From assembly GCA_964621905.1 (NCBI GenBank), contig CAZUNG010000003.1, positions 225,733 through 289,732 of the forward strand: DNA of 64,000 bases, read 5' to 3'. The notes under the pieces were generated by a model. The model was not told the origin of the DNA. It was given only the letters and a program-made list of their open reading frames with translations, and made no database searches. The translations under genes and the position numbers were made by a program. Position 1 is the first letter of the stretch. Each line of letters begins with the position of its first letter. Below are positions 26,080 to 33,851 of this stretch, in pieces. The stretch is from Ruminococcus_G sp964621905 (GTDB taxonomy: Bacteria > Bacillota > Clostridia > Lachnospirales > Lachnospiraceae).

Positions 26080-27225
26080 ATGAAAAGTATGAAAAAAGTA
26101 ATCAGTTTATTGTTGGTTTTGACAATGGCAGCAGCATTGTGTGCATGCGGAGGGAAAAAGGAAGAGGCCAAAGAGGAAAGTAAGGATACCCAAGAGACAG
26201 AAGCGGCAGATACTTCTTCGGAAGACAAAAAAGACGGGGAACTGGCGCCCAGTGGGGATACCGTCAACATTGCCGCGTTGATCAACACAGATGGGCTTGC
26301 TGTGTGGTATGCAGATAAAATGGGGTATTTTGAAGAACTGGGTTTAAAAACAAATATCACCTATTTTGTCAATGGAACACTGGAAAATGAAGCGTTGTCC
26401 GCAGGAGAAGCAGAGATCGGCTTTAACGGATTTGCGGGGGTGTATGCGCTGGCTACCGGAGATTATACAATGGTTGCAGACTGCGATGACGGAAAAGGGC
26501 TTGCTGTTTATGTAAATCCGGACTGTCCGGTGGTTGATGTACAGGGAGAGTACAGCAAAGAAAACCCGGATGTGTACGGTAATGCCGAGACGGCAGCGGG
26601 ACTGAGCTTCGGTGTGACACTGGGAACCGTACAGCAGATCATGGTGGACTCTTATTATGCAAACCTTGGACAGAAAGATTACAATCTTGTGAGCATGGAT
26701 GCAGCTTCCTGCTATAATGCACTGATCAGCGGAGAGGTTGACGGAGCGGCACTGACGATGAATTACTGTGCGGCAGCGGAAGCGGCAGGCATGGTATGTC
26801 TGGGTACCTACGAGGGAATCACCGGTGTCGGAACCGGGTCAACGGTCATTGTTCCGAACGATTATATGGAGAGCAACCGCGATGATATTGTGCTGTCCTT
26901 GAAAGCAGTCTTTAAGGCGCTGGATGAAATTCAGAATGATGAACAGCTGGAATTTGATCAGGGCATGGAGTTCTTCAAAGAGATGGGAACGGAATACACA
27001 GAAGACGAAATGTGGACAGAAATCAATGTTCGTGATCTTTACTCCTATGAGAAGCTGAAAGATCTCAAATATGGAAATCATGTGGTATTCTCGGCGATTG
27101 AGCTGACCAAACTGGGGCTGCTGGACGAAGGCAGTGCAGAAACAGTAGCAAAGAGTATCAATAAAGACCTCATGGAAGAGGCTACGGGTGTTTCGATTAC
27201 GGTTGAAATGCCGGAGGGATACTAA
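26080..27225 (+). CDS. ABC substrate-binding lipoprotein, nitrate/sulfonate/taurine type
   Basis: Binding protein of 381 aa of the NrtA/SsuA/THI5-like class. The signal peptide ends in the lipobox ALCAC, followed by an acidic linker of about 40 residues. The mature part begins VNIAALINTDGLAVWYADKMGYFEE, the usual start of the fold. ATAGGAGG precedes the ATG. It heads an operon with two permeases and two ATPases. Nearby sulfatases suggest that the ligand is a sulfated or sulfonated small molecule, but this is inference. Confidence 0.88.
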   Translation: MKSMKKVISLLLVLTMAAALCACGGKKEEAKEESKDTQETEAADTSSEDKKDGELAPSGDTVNIAALINTDGLAVWYADKMGYFEELGLKTNITYFVNGTLENEALSAGEAEIGFNGFAGVYALATGDYTMVADCDDGKGLAVYVNPDCPVVDVQGEYSKENPDVYGNAETAAGLSFGVTLGTVQQIMVDSYYANLGQKDYNLVSMDAASCYNALISGEVDGAALTMNYCAAAEAAGMVCLGTYEGITGVGTGSTVIVPNDYMESNRDDIVLSLKAVFKALDEIQNDEQLEFDQGMEFFKEMGTEYTEDEMWTEINVRDLYSYEKLKDLKYGNHVVFSAIELTKLGLLDEGSAETVAKSINKDLMEEATGVSITVEMPEGY

Positions 27226-27255
27226 ATACAAAAGCCGTACCGATAGGTAAGCATA

Positions 27256-27312
27256 AGCTGCCCCCTGTGCCAAAAGCAGGTATTTTGAAGCATTCAGGCA
27301 CAGGGGGCAGCT
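27256..27312 (+). other. Intercistronic hairpin after the binding-protein gene
   Basis: AGCTGCCCCCTGTGCC pairs perfectly with GGCACAGGGGGCAGCT over 16 bp. No T run follows, so it is likely to stabilise the binding-protein mRNA or reduce expression of downstream genes rather than end transcription. Confidence 0.7.
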
Positions 27313-27350
27313 GTTGAAACAACGAACAGGTTAAGACGGGAGGGTTTAAT

Positions 27351-28154
27351 ATGCCTGCTGAAAAGGTTAAAAAGAAAAAAAAGAAACGGTCGTATCTCTG
27401 GCTGTCGGTCTTGTCGATGGTGCTGTTTTTCTTTATCTGGTGGCTGTTTACAGAGGGAAGTCTCGGCACGATTAAAGAAAATGTACTGCCCGGACCAATA
27501 AAAGTGCTGCGCACACTGATTGATAAATTTTCCAACAGGAATCCCGACGGCGCTACCATGCAGATGCATCTGTGGGCAAGTCTGAAGATTACGTTGATCG
27601 GATATCTTATAGGATGCCTGGTAGGGATACCGCTGGGGATATTTATGGGCTGGTATGAAAAAGCGGATATCTTTATTAATCCAATTTTTGATTTCATCCG
27701 GCCAATTCCGGGGATCGCATGGACACCGTTGTTCATTTTGCTGTTTGGTATCGGTATGCTTCCGAAAGTGATCGTTATCGCACTGGCAACTTTCGGCCCG
27801 GCACTGGTGAACACCTATACGGGAATTAAACAGACGAAAGAAGTTCACATCTGGGTAGGACAGACGTTTGGGGCATCAAAATTCGAGATTCTGCGTAAAA
27901 TTGCGATTCCATCATCGATTCCTTTTGTTTTGACGGGAATGCGTGTCGGTCTCGGTGTTGCGTGGTCGACGATTATCGGAGCAGAGATGCTTGCGGCTAC
28001 TGCAGGTCTTGGCTACCTGATTAATCTGTGCCGCGGAATTTATCGTCCGGATATTATTATTGCGGCGATGATCTGTGTTGGTCTGATCGGAGCGGCGCTT
28101 GGCTATCTGCTGACACTCCTGGAGCGTCATCTGATGAAAGGGGGAAGATGGTAA
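27351..28154 (+). CDS. ABC permease 1, nitrate/sulfonate type
   Basis: Membrane subunit of 267 aa (NrtB/SsuC/TauC family, BPD_transp_1 fold). A lysine-rich N-terminus is followed by six predicted membrane spans. The EAA-loop region is in QTFGASKFEILRKIAIPSSIPF, which contacts the ATPase. Its stop codon shares a base with the start of permease 2. Two different permeases imply a heterodimeric channel, matching the two different ATPases. Confidence 0.88.
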   Translation: MPAEKVKKKKKKRSYLWLSVLSMVLFFFIWWLFTEGSLGTIKENVLPGPIKVLRTLIDKFSNRNPDGATMQMHLWASLKITLIGYLIGCLVGIPLGIFMGWYEKADIFINPIFDFIRPIPGIAWTPLFILLFGIGMLPKVIVIALATFGPALVNTYTGIKQTKEVHIWVGQTFGASKFEILRKIAIPSSIPFVLTGMRVGLGVAWSTIIGAEMLAATAGLGYLINLCRGIYRPDIIIAAMICVGLIGAALGYLLTLLERHLMKGGRW

Positions 28155-28939
28155 TGACTTTGAGAAAAGCAAAATTTTGGCAGAAGCTGGGTGCCGGTGT
28201 GATATCATTTGCAGTTTTCATATTAATATGGCAGCTTGCAGCGATGAATCCCACTTTCAGCCAGGTAATGCCGGGCCCGTTTGATGTTCTGAAAAAGTTT
28301 TTTGAATCATTCGTAGAGCCAATCGGAAAAAATGTCATGGTTTACCATGTTTTTATTACCTTGTCCAGGTGGGCGGTGGGATTTATTGCGGCGACGGTAC
28401 TCGGCATTGCACTGGGGCTTGCGATGGGCTGGTATCCGAAATTTGAGTCTTTTATGCGGCCCCTTTTTGAACTGGTTCGTCCGATCCCAACGCTTGCATG
28501 GATTCCGCTTGTGATTCTGTGGTGCGGTATCGGTGAGTTTGCAAAATATACACTGGTATTCATCGGTGCTTTTATGAGCATTGTCCAGAATGCTTATCAC
28601 GGAGCAAAATCTGTCGACCGTTCGATTGTGGATGCGGCACAGATGCTTGGATGTAATGACCGCCAGCTGTTTTTTACGATTGTAATCCCGGCCTCTGTAC
28701 CGGCAATCTCGGCGGGCCTTCAGATTGGCGTCGCCTCGGCATGGTCGTCTGTTGTAGCGGCAGAACTGGTACGTTCGTCGAGCGGTATCGGATGGATTGT
28801 AGTGACGGGACAGCAGAATAATAACATGACGCAGATTCTGGTGGGAATCCTGGTTATTGCGGTGATCGGGCTGATATTGGCACTTTTGATAAGGAAAGTT
28901 GAGGATGTATTATGCAGATGGAACAAACGCGGAAGATAG
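28154..28939 (+). CDS. ABC permease 2, nitrate/sulfonate type
   Basis: Second membrane subunit, 261 aa, of the same family. The EAA-loop region is AQMLGCNDRQLFFTIVIPASVPAI. The start was placed at ATG 28154, which shares one base with the upstream stop and has AGGGGG 9 bases upstream; an ATG at 28148 is also in frame. Its 3' end overlaps the ATPase gene by 28 bases, so the subunits are probably translated together. Confidence 0.88.
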   Translation: MTLRKAKFWQKLGAGVISFAVFILIWQLAAMNPTFSQVMPGPFDVLKKFFESFVEPIGKNVMVYHVFITLSRWAVGFIAATVLGIALGLAMGWYPKFESFMRPLFELVRPIPTLAWIPLVILWCGIGEFAKYTLVFIGAFMSIVQNAYHGAKSVDRSIVDAAQMLGCNDRQLFFTIVIPASVPAISAGLQIGVASAWSSVVAAELVRSSSGIGWIVVTGQQNNNMTQILVGILVIAVIGLILALLIRKVEDVLCRWNKRGR

Positions 28940-29697
28940 ATGAAAACTTTATCGAACTGAAACATGTAGAGAAAGAATTTGAGAAGGTCAAAGAAGGCGG
29001 CGTGTTTCAAGTTGTCGGTGATCTGAATATCAATGTCAGGGAAAATGAGTTTCTGGTGCTGTTTGGTCCGGGCCAATGTGGAAAAACAACAATCCTGAAT
29101 ATGATCGCAGGGTTTCAGGAACCGACCGCAGGCACACTTAAGATGAAAGGGAAAGAGATCCACGGACCGGACCCCTCCAGAGGGATGGTGTTTCAGAATC
29201 TTGCAATCTTTCCATGGCTGACTGTCATGGGAAATGTGGAGTACGGTCTGCGGATGAAAGGCATTGATAAAAAGACACGTCGTGAGAGAGCACAGTATTA
29301 CATAGACCTGGTAGGATTAAAGGGGTTTGAAAACCATTATCCGGTCCAGATATCCGGAGGAATGAAACAACGTGTTGGGATTGCGAGGGCATACTGCAAT
29401 GAACCCGATGTGATCTTAATGGATGAACCATTTGGCGCTCTTGATGCACAGACACGTTATCTGATGCAGGATGAGATCATCAGGATCTGGGAAGCGGAAA
29501 AGCGGACCGTCATCTTTGTCACCAACAATATTGAAGAAGCGGTCTACGTGGCAGACAGAATTATCGTGATCCGCAACTGTCCGACCAGTGTGAAGGCGGA
29601 GTATGAAATCAATCTGCCGAGACCGAGAAGTTATATTGATCCTGAATTTTTGAAACTGCGCCGTGAGATTAACAGCGTTGTGGATCATACGCTTTAA
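28912..29697 (+). CDS. ABC ATPase A, H-loop His replaced
   Basis: ATPase of 261 aa (SsuB/NrtD/TauB class). Walker A is GPGQCGKTT, the Q-loop is VFQNLAIF, the signature is intact (S148-GGMKQ) and Walker B is VILMDEP. The H-loop, normally THD or THN, reads T204-N-N, so the switch histidine is replaced by Asn205. GAGG lies 7 bases before the ATG, which is inside the permease 2 gene. It pairs with ATPase B, whose defect lies in the signature motif. Confidence 0.9.
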   Translation: MQMEQTRKIDENFIELKHVEKEFEKVKEGGVFQVVGDLNINVRENEFLVLFGPGQCGKTTILNMIAGFQEPTAGTLKMKGKEIHGPDPSRGMVFQNLAIFPWLTVMGNVEYGLRMKGIDKKTRRERAQYYIDLVGLKGFENHYPVQISGGMKQRVGIARAYCNEPDVILMDEPFGALDAQTRYLMQDEIIRIWEAEKRTVIFVTNNIEEAVYVADRIIVIRNCPTSVKAEYEINLPRPRSYIDPEFLKLRREINSVVDHTL

Positions 29698-29712
29698 AAA
29701 CGGGAGGGAAAT

Positions 29713-30459
29713 ATGGCTGATAAAAAAATTAAAATTCAGGTAGATCATCTGACGAAAAAATTTGGAGATCTTACGGTTTTGGATGACATTTCATTCAATG
29801 TAGAAGAAGGAGAATTCCTTTGTATCGTTGGGCCTACCGGGTGTGGAAAAACAACATTCCTCAACAGTGTGACCAAGTTGTATGATATCACGGCAGGACA
29901 GATCCTTGTGAACGGCGAGGAGGTCGATCTGAAAAAACATAATATTTCCTATATTTTTCAGGAATTCTCAGCAATGCCATGGCTTACAATCGAACAGAAT
30001 GTAGGGTTCGGACTGGATATCAAGAAAGTTCCAAAGGCGGAAAAAAAGGAACTGGTGGAAGAAATGCTGGAAATTGTAGGTCTGTCCGATTTCAGAAATT
30101 TCTATCCGCAGCAGGTATCCACGAGTATGAATCAGAGGATTGGGATTGCCCGTGCGTTTGCTACAAAGCCGGAGATCCTGCTGATGGATGAACCGTACGG
30201 ACAGCTGGATATTGACCTGCGTTTTAAGCTGGAAGACGAACTGGTAAAGCTGTGGAAGAAAACCGGGACAACGGTATTATTTATCACACATAACGTGGAA
30301 GAGGCAGTTTACCTGAGTGAACATATCATGGTTCTGACAAATAAACCGTGTCATGTGAAAACTGTAATAGAAAATACACTGCCGCGTCCGCGGGATGTCA
30401 TGTCCCTGGAATTTGTCAAACTGAGAGATCACGTGACAGAAATGATTAAATGGTGGTGA
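29713..30459 (+). CDS. ABC ATPase B, degenerate signature motif
   Basis: ATPase of 248 aa of the same class. Walker A is GPTGCGKTT, the Q-loop is IFQEFSAM, Walker B is ILLMDEP and the H-loop is intact (ITHN, His193). The signature reads S136-TSMNQ in place of SGG(M/Q)xQ, so both glycines are lost. In a heterodimer this signature would face the nucleotide site of ATPase A, whose H-loop is also degenerate. One site would then be catalytic and one not. Confidence 0.9.
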   Translation: MADKKIKIQVDHLTKKFGDLTVLDDISFNVEEGEFLCIVGPTGCGKTTFLNSVTKLYDITAGQILVNGEEVDLKKHNISYIFQEFSAMPWLTIEQNVGFGLDIKKVPKAEKKELVEEMLEIVGLSDFRNFYPQQVSTSMNQRIGIARAFATKPEILLMDEPYGQLDIDLRFKLEDELVKLWKKTGTTVLFITHNVEEAVYLSEHIMVLTNKPCHVKTVIENTLPRPRDVMSLEFVKLRDHVTEMIKWW

Positions 30460-30466
30460 GCGTGCA

Positions 30467-31261
30467 ATGGCGTTAGTTTTGTTTGCCGTATGTCTGTTTG
30501 CATCGACAGCCGGTGCAGTGGCCGGATTTGGCGGAGGAGTCATCATTAAACCGGTACTGGATGCATTTGGGATTCTGCCGGTGAGCACTGTCAGCTTTCT
30601 GTCGGGCTGTACGGTGCTCGGCATGTCAGCTGCCTCTCTGATCCGGGGCAGAAATGACGGTGTGAAACTCATGGTGAAGACCAGCACACCGCTTGCGGTT
30701 GGGGCAGCGGCAGGGGGGCTGTTGGGAAAAACATTGTTTGACCTGGTGCGGGCACGTTTTGCTGATGAAAATATGCTGGGATTGATCCAGACGGCGCTGC
30801 TGCTGCTCACGACGGTCGTGGTACTGATCTATGTCATCAAAAAGGACCGGATGAGCGCCATGCAGGTGGAACATATGGCGGTCTGTCTGCTGATCGGTGT
30901 CTTTCTGGGAGGAATCTCATCTTTTCTGGGAATTGGCGGAGGACCGATTAACGTTGCCGTGCTGTTTTTTTTCTTTTCTATGGACGCGAAGACAGCCGCC
31001 AAAAACTCTATTTATATCATTCTGTTCTCGCAGGTCTTTAACCTGGCAGCGGCACTGGTAAAAGGCAATGTTCCTGCATTTTCTGTCAGCAGTCTGGTAC
31101 TGATGACGGCAGGCGGAATTGCCGGTGCCATTCTGGGTGCCGGGATATCCGGGCGGCTGGATTCGAAAAAAGTGGAAAAACTTTTGTATGCATTGATGAT
31201 ATTGATTATCGGGATCAATTGTTATAATCTGGTATCCTTTGCCCTGGTGCTGCGTTTCTGA
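30467..31261 (+). CDS. TauE/SafE-family anion exporter
   Basis: Membrane protein of 264 aa in the sulfite exporter TauE/SafE family, with about eight hydrophobic spans. The two repeated halves each begin with a glycine-rich turn (AGAVAGFGGGVIIKP and GGISSFLGIGGGPINV). Such proteins export sulfite, sulfoacetate or other small anions. It lies 7 bases after ATPase B in the same operon. With two cytoplasmic sulfatases nearby, a role in expelling released sulfate or sulfite is a natural guess. Confidence 0.85.
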   Translation: MALVLFAVCLFASTAGAVAGFGGGVIIKPVLDAFGILPVSTVSFLSGCTVLGMSAASLIRGRNDGVKLMVKTSTPLAVGAAAGGLLGKTLFDLVRARFADENMLGLIQTALLLLTTVVVLIYVIKKDRMSAMQVEHMAVCLLIGVFLGGISSFLGIGGGPINVAVLFFFFSMDAKTAAKNSIYIILFSQVFNLAAALVKGNVPAFSVSSLVLMTAGGIAGAILGAGISGRLDSKKVEKLLYALMILIIGINCYNLVSFALVLRF

Positions 31262-31282
31262 AATATTAAAAAATATGATAGA

Positions 31283-31531
31283 AGATATGGAGGGGCCAGG
31301 CTTACGGACAGTCTTTGACATACCTTTATCGTACCGATGGTCCCTCACCACAGAACCGCTATTGAAATGTCCCATAATATTCTGCAGTATACAACCTGTA
31401 TTCCCTTACAGGATATTGCCTCTGGCATTATTGAAGAACAGACCAGAGGCATACAGAACATGCAGTGTATACTGGACCGATACCGTCAGCTGAGAAATTC
31501 ACAGCAGGTTAGAGAAGCGCAGATCCGATGA
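31283..31531 (+). pseudogene. DUF305 protein remnant
   Basis: A frame from ATG 31337 encodes 64 residues beginning MVPHHRTAIEMSHNILQYTT and containing IIEEQTRGIQNM. This is the usual C-terminal part of small clostridial DUF305 proteins. The residues expected just before it (a Y-G-Q-S-L-T-Y-L-Y-R segment) are found in another frame immediately upstream, so a small insertion has broken the gene. A short functional form starting at 31337 cannot be ruled out, but there is no good ribosome binding site. Confidence 0.5.
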
Positions 31532-31553
31532 AAGTTGGATCTGCGTTTTGTTT
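31518..31553. terminator. Terminator between TauE-side and AraC gene
   Basis: CGCAGATCC and GGATCTGCG form a 9-bp stem followed by TTTTGTTT. It lies between convergent genes; the A content on the left side is low, so it acts mainly on the plus strand. Confidence 0.75.
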
Positions 31554-31557
31554 ATCT

Positions 31558-32415
31558 TTAAATGCCGTGGATCTTCAGATTTCGGTATTCGGTAGGCGTT
31601 TTGTGAAACTGGGTGTGAAAATAGTTGGTAAAATAAGAATCGCTTTGAAAACCTGTTTTGTCAGCAATTTCCCGTATGCTCCAGTCAGTATCGCGAAGCA
31701 GTATCTTGGCGGCATTAAGACGGGTCTGGATCAGGTATTGTTTCGGCGTGACACCGGTCCTGCTTTTGAATTTTTCGGAAAAGTAACTGGCATTCAGGCA
31801 GGCCATACCGGCAAGCTCCTGTACGGTCACAGGCAGATAATAATTTGCCTCGATATAGTGGATAGACTGATCAATCACAGATTCCCTTCCTGCTTCTGAT
31901 CCGTGCTGCAGGGTGAGAAGGTCGCTCAGGATAGTATGGATATGACTGGAGATGACTTCTTCGTAGAGCGGTGTCTGCTGAATGAATCCCTCAGCAATCT
32001 CCATCAGAGCACGGTGCGTGCGGTTAATGTTGGGCGGGGTATACGCATGCCGGTATTCATGGATGCGGGAGACAAGCTCTGGTGCGTGGTTGCCCCGGAA
32101 ACGTACAAATAACAGCTCTGTGTCCTTGCAGGCTGCATACAGGTGCGCTTTGGAGGTGTCGATGACTCCGATCTCGTTGTCGTGCAGCAGGTATTCTTTT
32201 CCGTCGATGATGATCAGCATCTCGCCGCGTACAACATACTGGAAGGAAAAGTACCGAAAGTTTGAGAGCGGACGTGATGTAACGTAATGTCTGTTCAGAT
32301 GATAATGACCGCCCTGTTCCGTGTAAAAGAGATTTTTCTTGGCAAATTCAGAGGGAAAATTAATATAGTATTCAGAATCTTTCAGCATGATTCCGGCTTC
32401 TCCAAAAGGTTTCAT
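31558..32415 (-). CDS. AraC-family regulator, likely of the sulfatase/URO-D regulon
   Basis: Regulator of 285 aa, with an N-terminal cupin-like sensor (GGHYHLNRHYVTSRPL to IGVIDTSKAHLY) and two C-terminal AraC helix-turn-helix units (VTVQELAGMACLNASYFSEKF and WSIREIADKTGFQSDSYFTNYF). It is not a close relative of the three AraC paralogues elsewhere in the window. The start at 32413-32415 has AAGGAG 7 bases upstream on the minus strand. It is divergent from a URO-D gene, and copy C of the shared 40-bp element lies in the gap, so it is the best candidate to bind that element. Confidence 0.88.
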   Translation of the reverse strand: MKPFGEAGIMLKDSEYYINFPSEFAKKNLFYTEQGGHYHLNRHYVTSRPLSNFRYFSFQYVVRGEMLIIIDGKEYLLHDNEIGVIDTSKAHLYAACKDTELLFVRFRGNHAPELVSRIHEYRHAYTPPNINRTHRALMEIAEGFIQQTPLYEEVISSHIHTILSDLLTLQHGSEAGRESVIDQSIHYIEANYYLPVTVQELAGMACLNASYFSEKFKSRTGVTPKQYLIQTRLNAAKILLRDTDWSIREIADKTGFQSDSYFTNYFHTQFHKTPTEYRNLKIHGI

Positions 32416-32433
32416 AACAGTACTCCTTAATCT

Positions 32434-32473
32434 GTATTTTCTTATGTTATATCTGGAATCTGAATAATGAAAT
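32434..32473 (+). promoter_or_regulatory. Shared 40-bp promoter element, copy C (URO-D copy 2)
   Basis: Starts GTATTTTCTTATGTTATA. It matches copy B at 37 of 40 positions and the likeness runs on to about 32510. It lies in the divergent gap between an AraC gene and a URO-D gene, 97 bp before the latter. Confidence 0.7.
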
Positions 32474-32569
32474 AAAGAAAAATATCGCGTAATATATAGA
32501 TATATTATAACATATGAGTTATATGAAGAGTAGAAAAAATATGAAAAAAATGAAGTTTGGAGGAAGGAA

Positions 32570-33715
32570 ATGTTATCGAGAAAAAATTTCATTGCAGCGA
32601 TGCGGGGAGAAAAAACAGACAAGATTCCGCTTTTGATGCGGGAAGGATTTGAGTACTGGTGGGAGCCTAAAGGAAAAGACAGATTTAAGGCGGGATGGAT
32701 GAACGATCCGGAATACCGAAGGCTGATCCGGGCTGTCAAAGAGAGCGATGCCTATATTTTGTGTCAGGATCAGTCCTCTTTGTTTAATCGATTCATGATG
32801 TCGAGCACAGACAGGATAAAGACGGTGACGAAAGATGTGGATGAAAATACGAAGGACGTTTTTGGTGAATTACATACGGGCAAGGGAGTTTTGAAATTTC
32901 GTGATTCGATCTTTCGGAATCAGTGTACACAGTGGATTATGGAGGTGCCGGTAACTGAGGTAGAGCAGATGGAGGAACTTTTAGATACTCCGTTTGAAAT
33001 TAATGATGAAACTGTTGATAAAGCGGTGCAGGAGGTACAGGATACGGTTGACCGCCTGGATGAGCGTGTGATCTATCAGTTCTTCGTCCCCTCACCGATT
33101 GTGACAATCTCGCGCTGTATGACGTTTGAGATGTTTTTGGAACTGTCACTGACGGAGCGGGAACTGATGCTGGATGCGCTGGAAGAAATTACGGCAAGAC
33201 AGATACGGATGGTGGATGCCGTCGCTCCAAGGCTTCCTGACCAGGTTGTGTTCTGGATGGGAGGATCTGAACAGTGTACGCCGCCGATGATGAATCCGGA
33301 AGCTTTTGACTTGTTTGTAGAACCGTACGATTCCAGAGTCGTGAAAAAAATGAAAGAGTACGGCTATGCAGTAGGCTGCCACTGTCATGGAAAAGTTCGC
33401 CACGCTGTCGATGTCATGCGGCGGATCGGGTACGATGCGACAGAGCCTGTAGAGCCGGCGCCTCAGGGAAACGTGTCGATGAAAGAAGCATTTGAGATTA
33501 CAGAAGGCCAGCTGACACTGATTGGAAACCTGGAGTGGGCAGATCTGGAACTGGCATCGGAAGAAGAAATTCGCCATAAGGTCAGAGCCTTGGAAGAAGT
33601 GAAAGGGGAACGGCTGATCGTTGCGTCTTCTGCAGGTCCGATCACTACAGTAACCGGTAAACTGGTCGATAATCATCTGGTGTGGCTGGATGAGTATCAG
33701 AAAGTATTTGGATAA
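32570..33715 (+). CDS. URO-D superfamily protein (copy 2)
   Basis: Protein of 381 aa of the URO-D/MtaA superfamily. It begins MLSRKNFIAAMRGEKTDKIP, the standard opening of the family (RE.. ..A....KPDR.P). The usual zinc site HxCG reads H271-C-H-G here, so one ligand is a His rather than a Cys. A late SSAGPITT segment closes the barrel. GGAGGAAGG precedes the ATG. By its promoter element it belongs with the two sulfatases. A methyl-transfer or demethylation step on the same substrate is a reasonable guess, but no corrinoid protein is encoded nearby. Confidence 0.85.
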   Translation: MLSRKNFIAAMRGEKTDKIPLLMREGFEYWWEPKGKDRFKAGWMNDPEYRRLIRAVKESDAYILCQDQSSLFNRFMMSSTDRIKTVTKDVDENTKDVFGELHTGKGVLKFRDSIFRNQCTQWIMEVPVTEVEQMEELLDTPFEINDETVDKAVQEVQDTVDRLDERVIYQFFVPSPIVTISRCMTFEMFLELSLTERELMLDALEEITARQIRMVDAVAPRLPDQVVFWMGGSEQCTPPMMNPEAFDLFVEPYDSRVVKKMKEYGYAVGCHCHGKVRHAVDVMRRIGYDATEPVEPAPQGNVSMKEAFEITEGQLTLIGNLEWADLELASEEEIRHKVRALEEVKGERLIVASSAGPITTVTGKLVDNHLVWLDEYQKVFG

Positions 33716-33737
33716 TCTAATATGGTAAAGAAATATG

Positions 33738-33787
33738 ACCTCCGTATGGCGTGTATGAGACAGCCGGTACGGAGGTTGTTCTTTTAG
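33738..33787 (+). terminator. Terminator of URO-D copy 2
   Basis: ACCTCCGTA and TACGGAGGT form a 9-bp stem with an inner GGC/GCC pair, followed by TGTTCTTTT. Confidence 0.7.
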
Positions 33788-33851
33788 GGCTTTCAAAATC
33801 CGCATTTTTTAGTATAATAGAAGGTATGTATGGAGATATGGAGCATGAGAG

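Noticed and set aside
26003..26080. Search for a LacI operator before the binding-protein gene at 26080
   Set aside because: No palindrome of useful length was found in the gap.
32416..32739. Longer N-terminus for the AraC gene at 31558
   Set aside because: The extra residues would be translated from the AT-rich promoter region and the next gene. The internal ATG at 32413-32415 has a good ribosome binding site.
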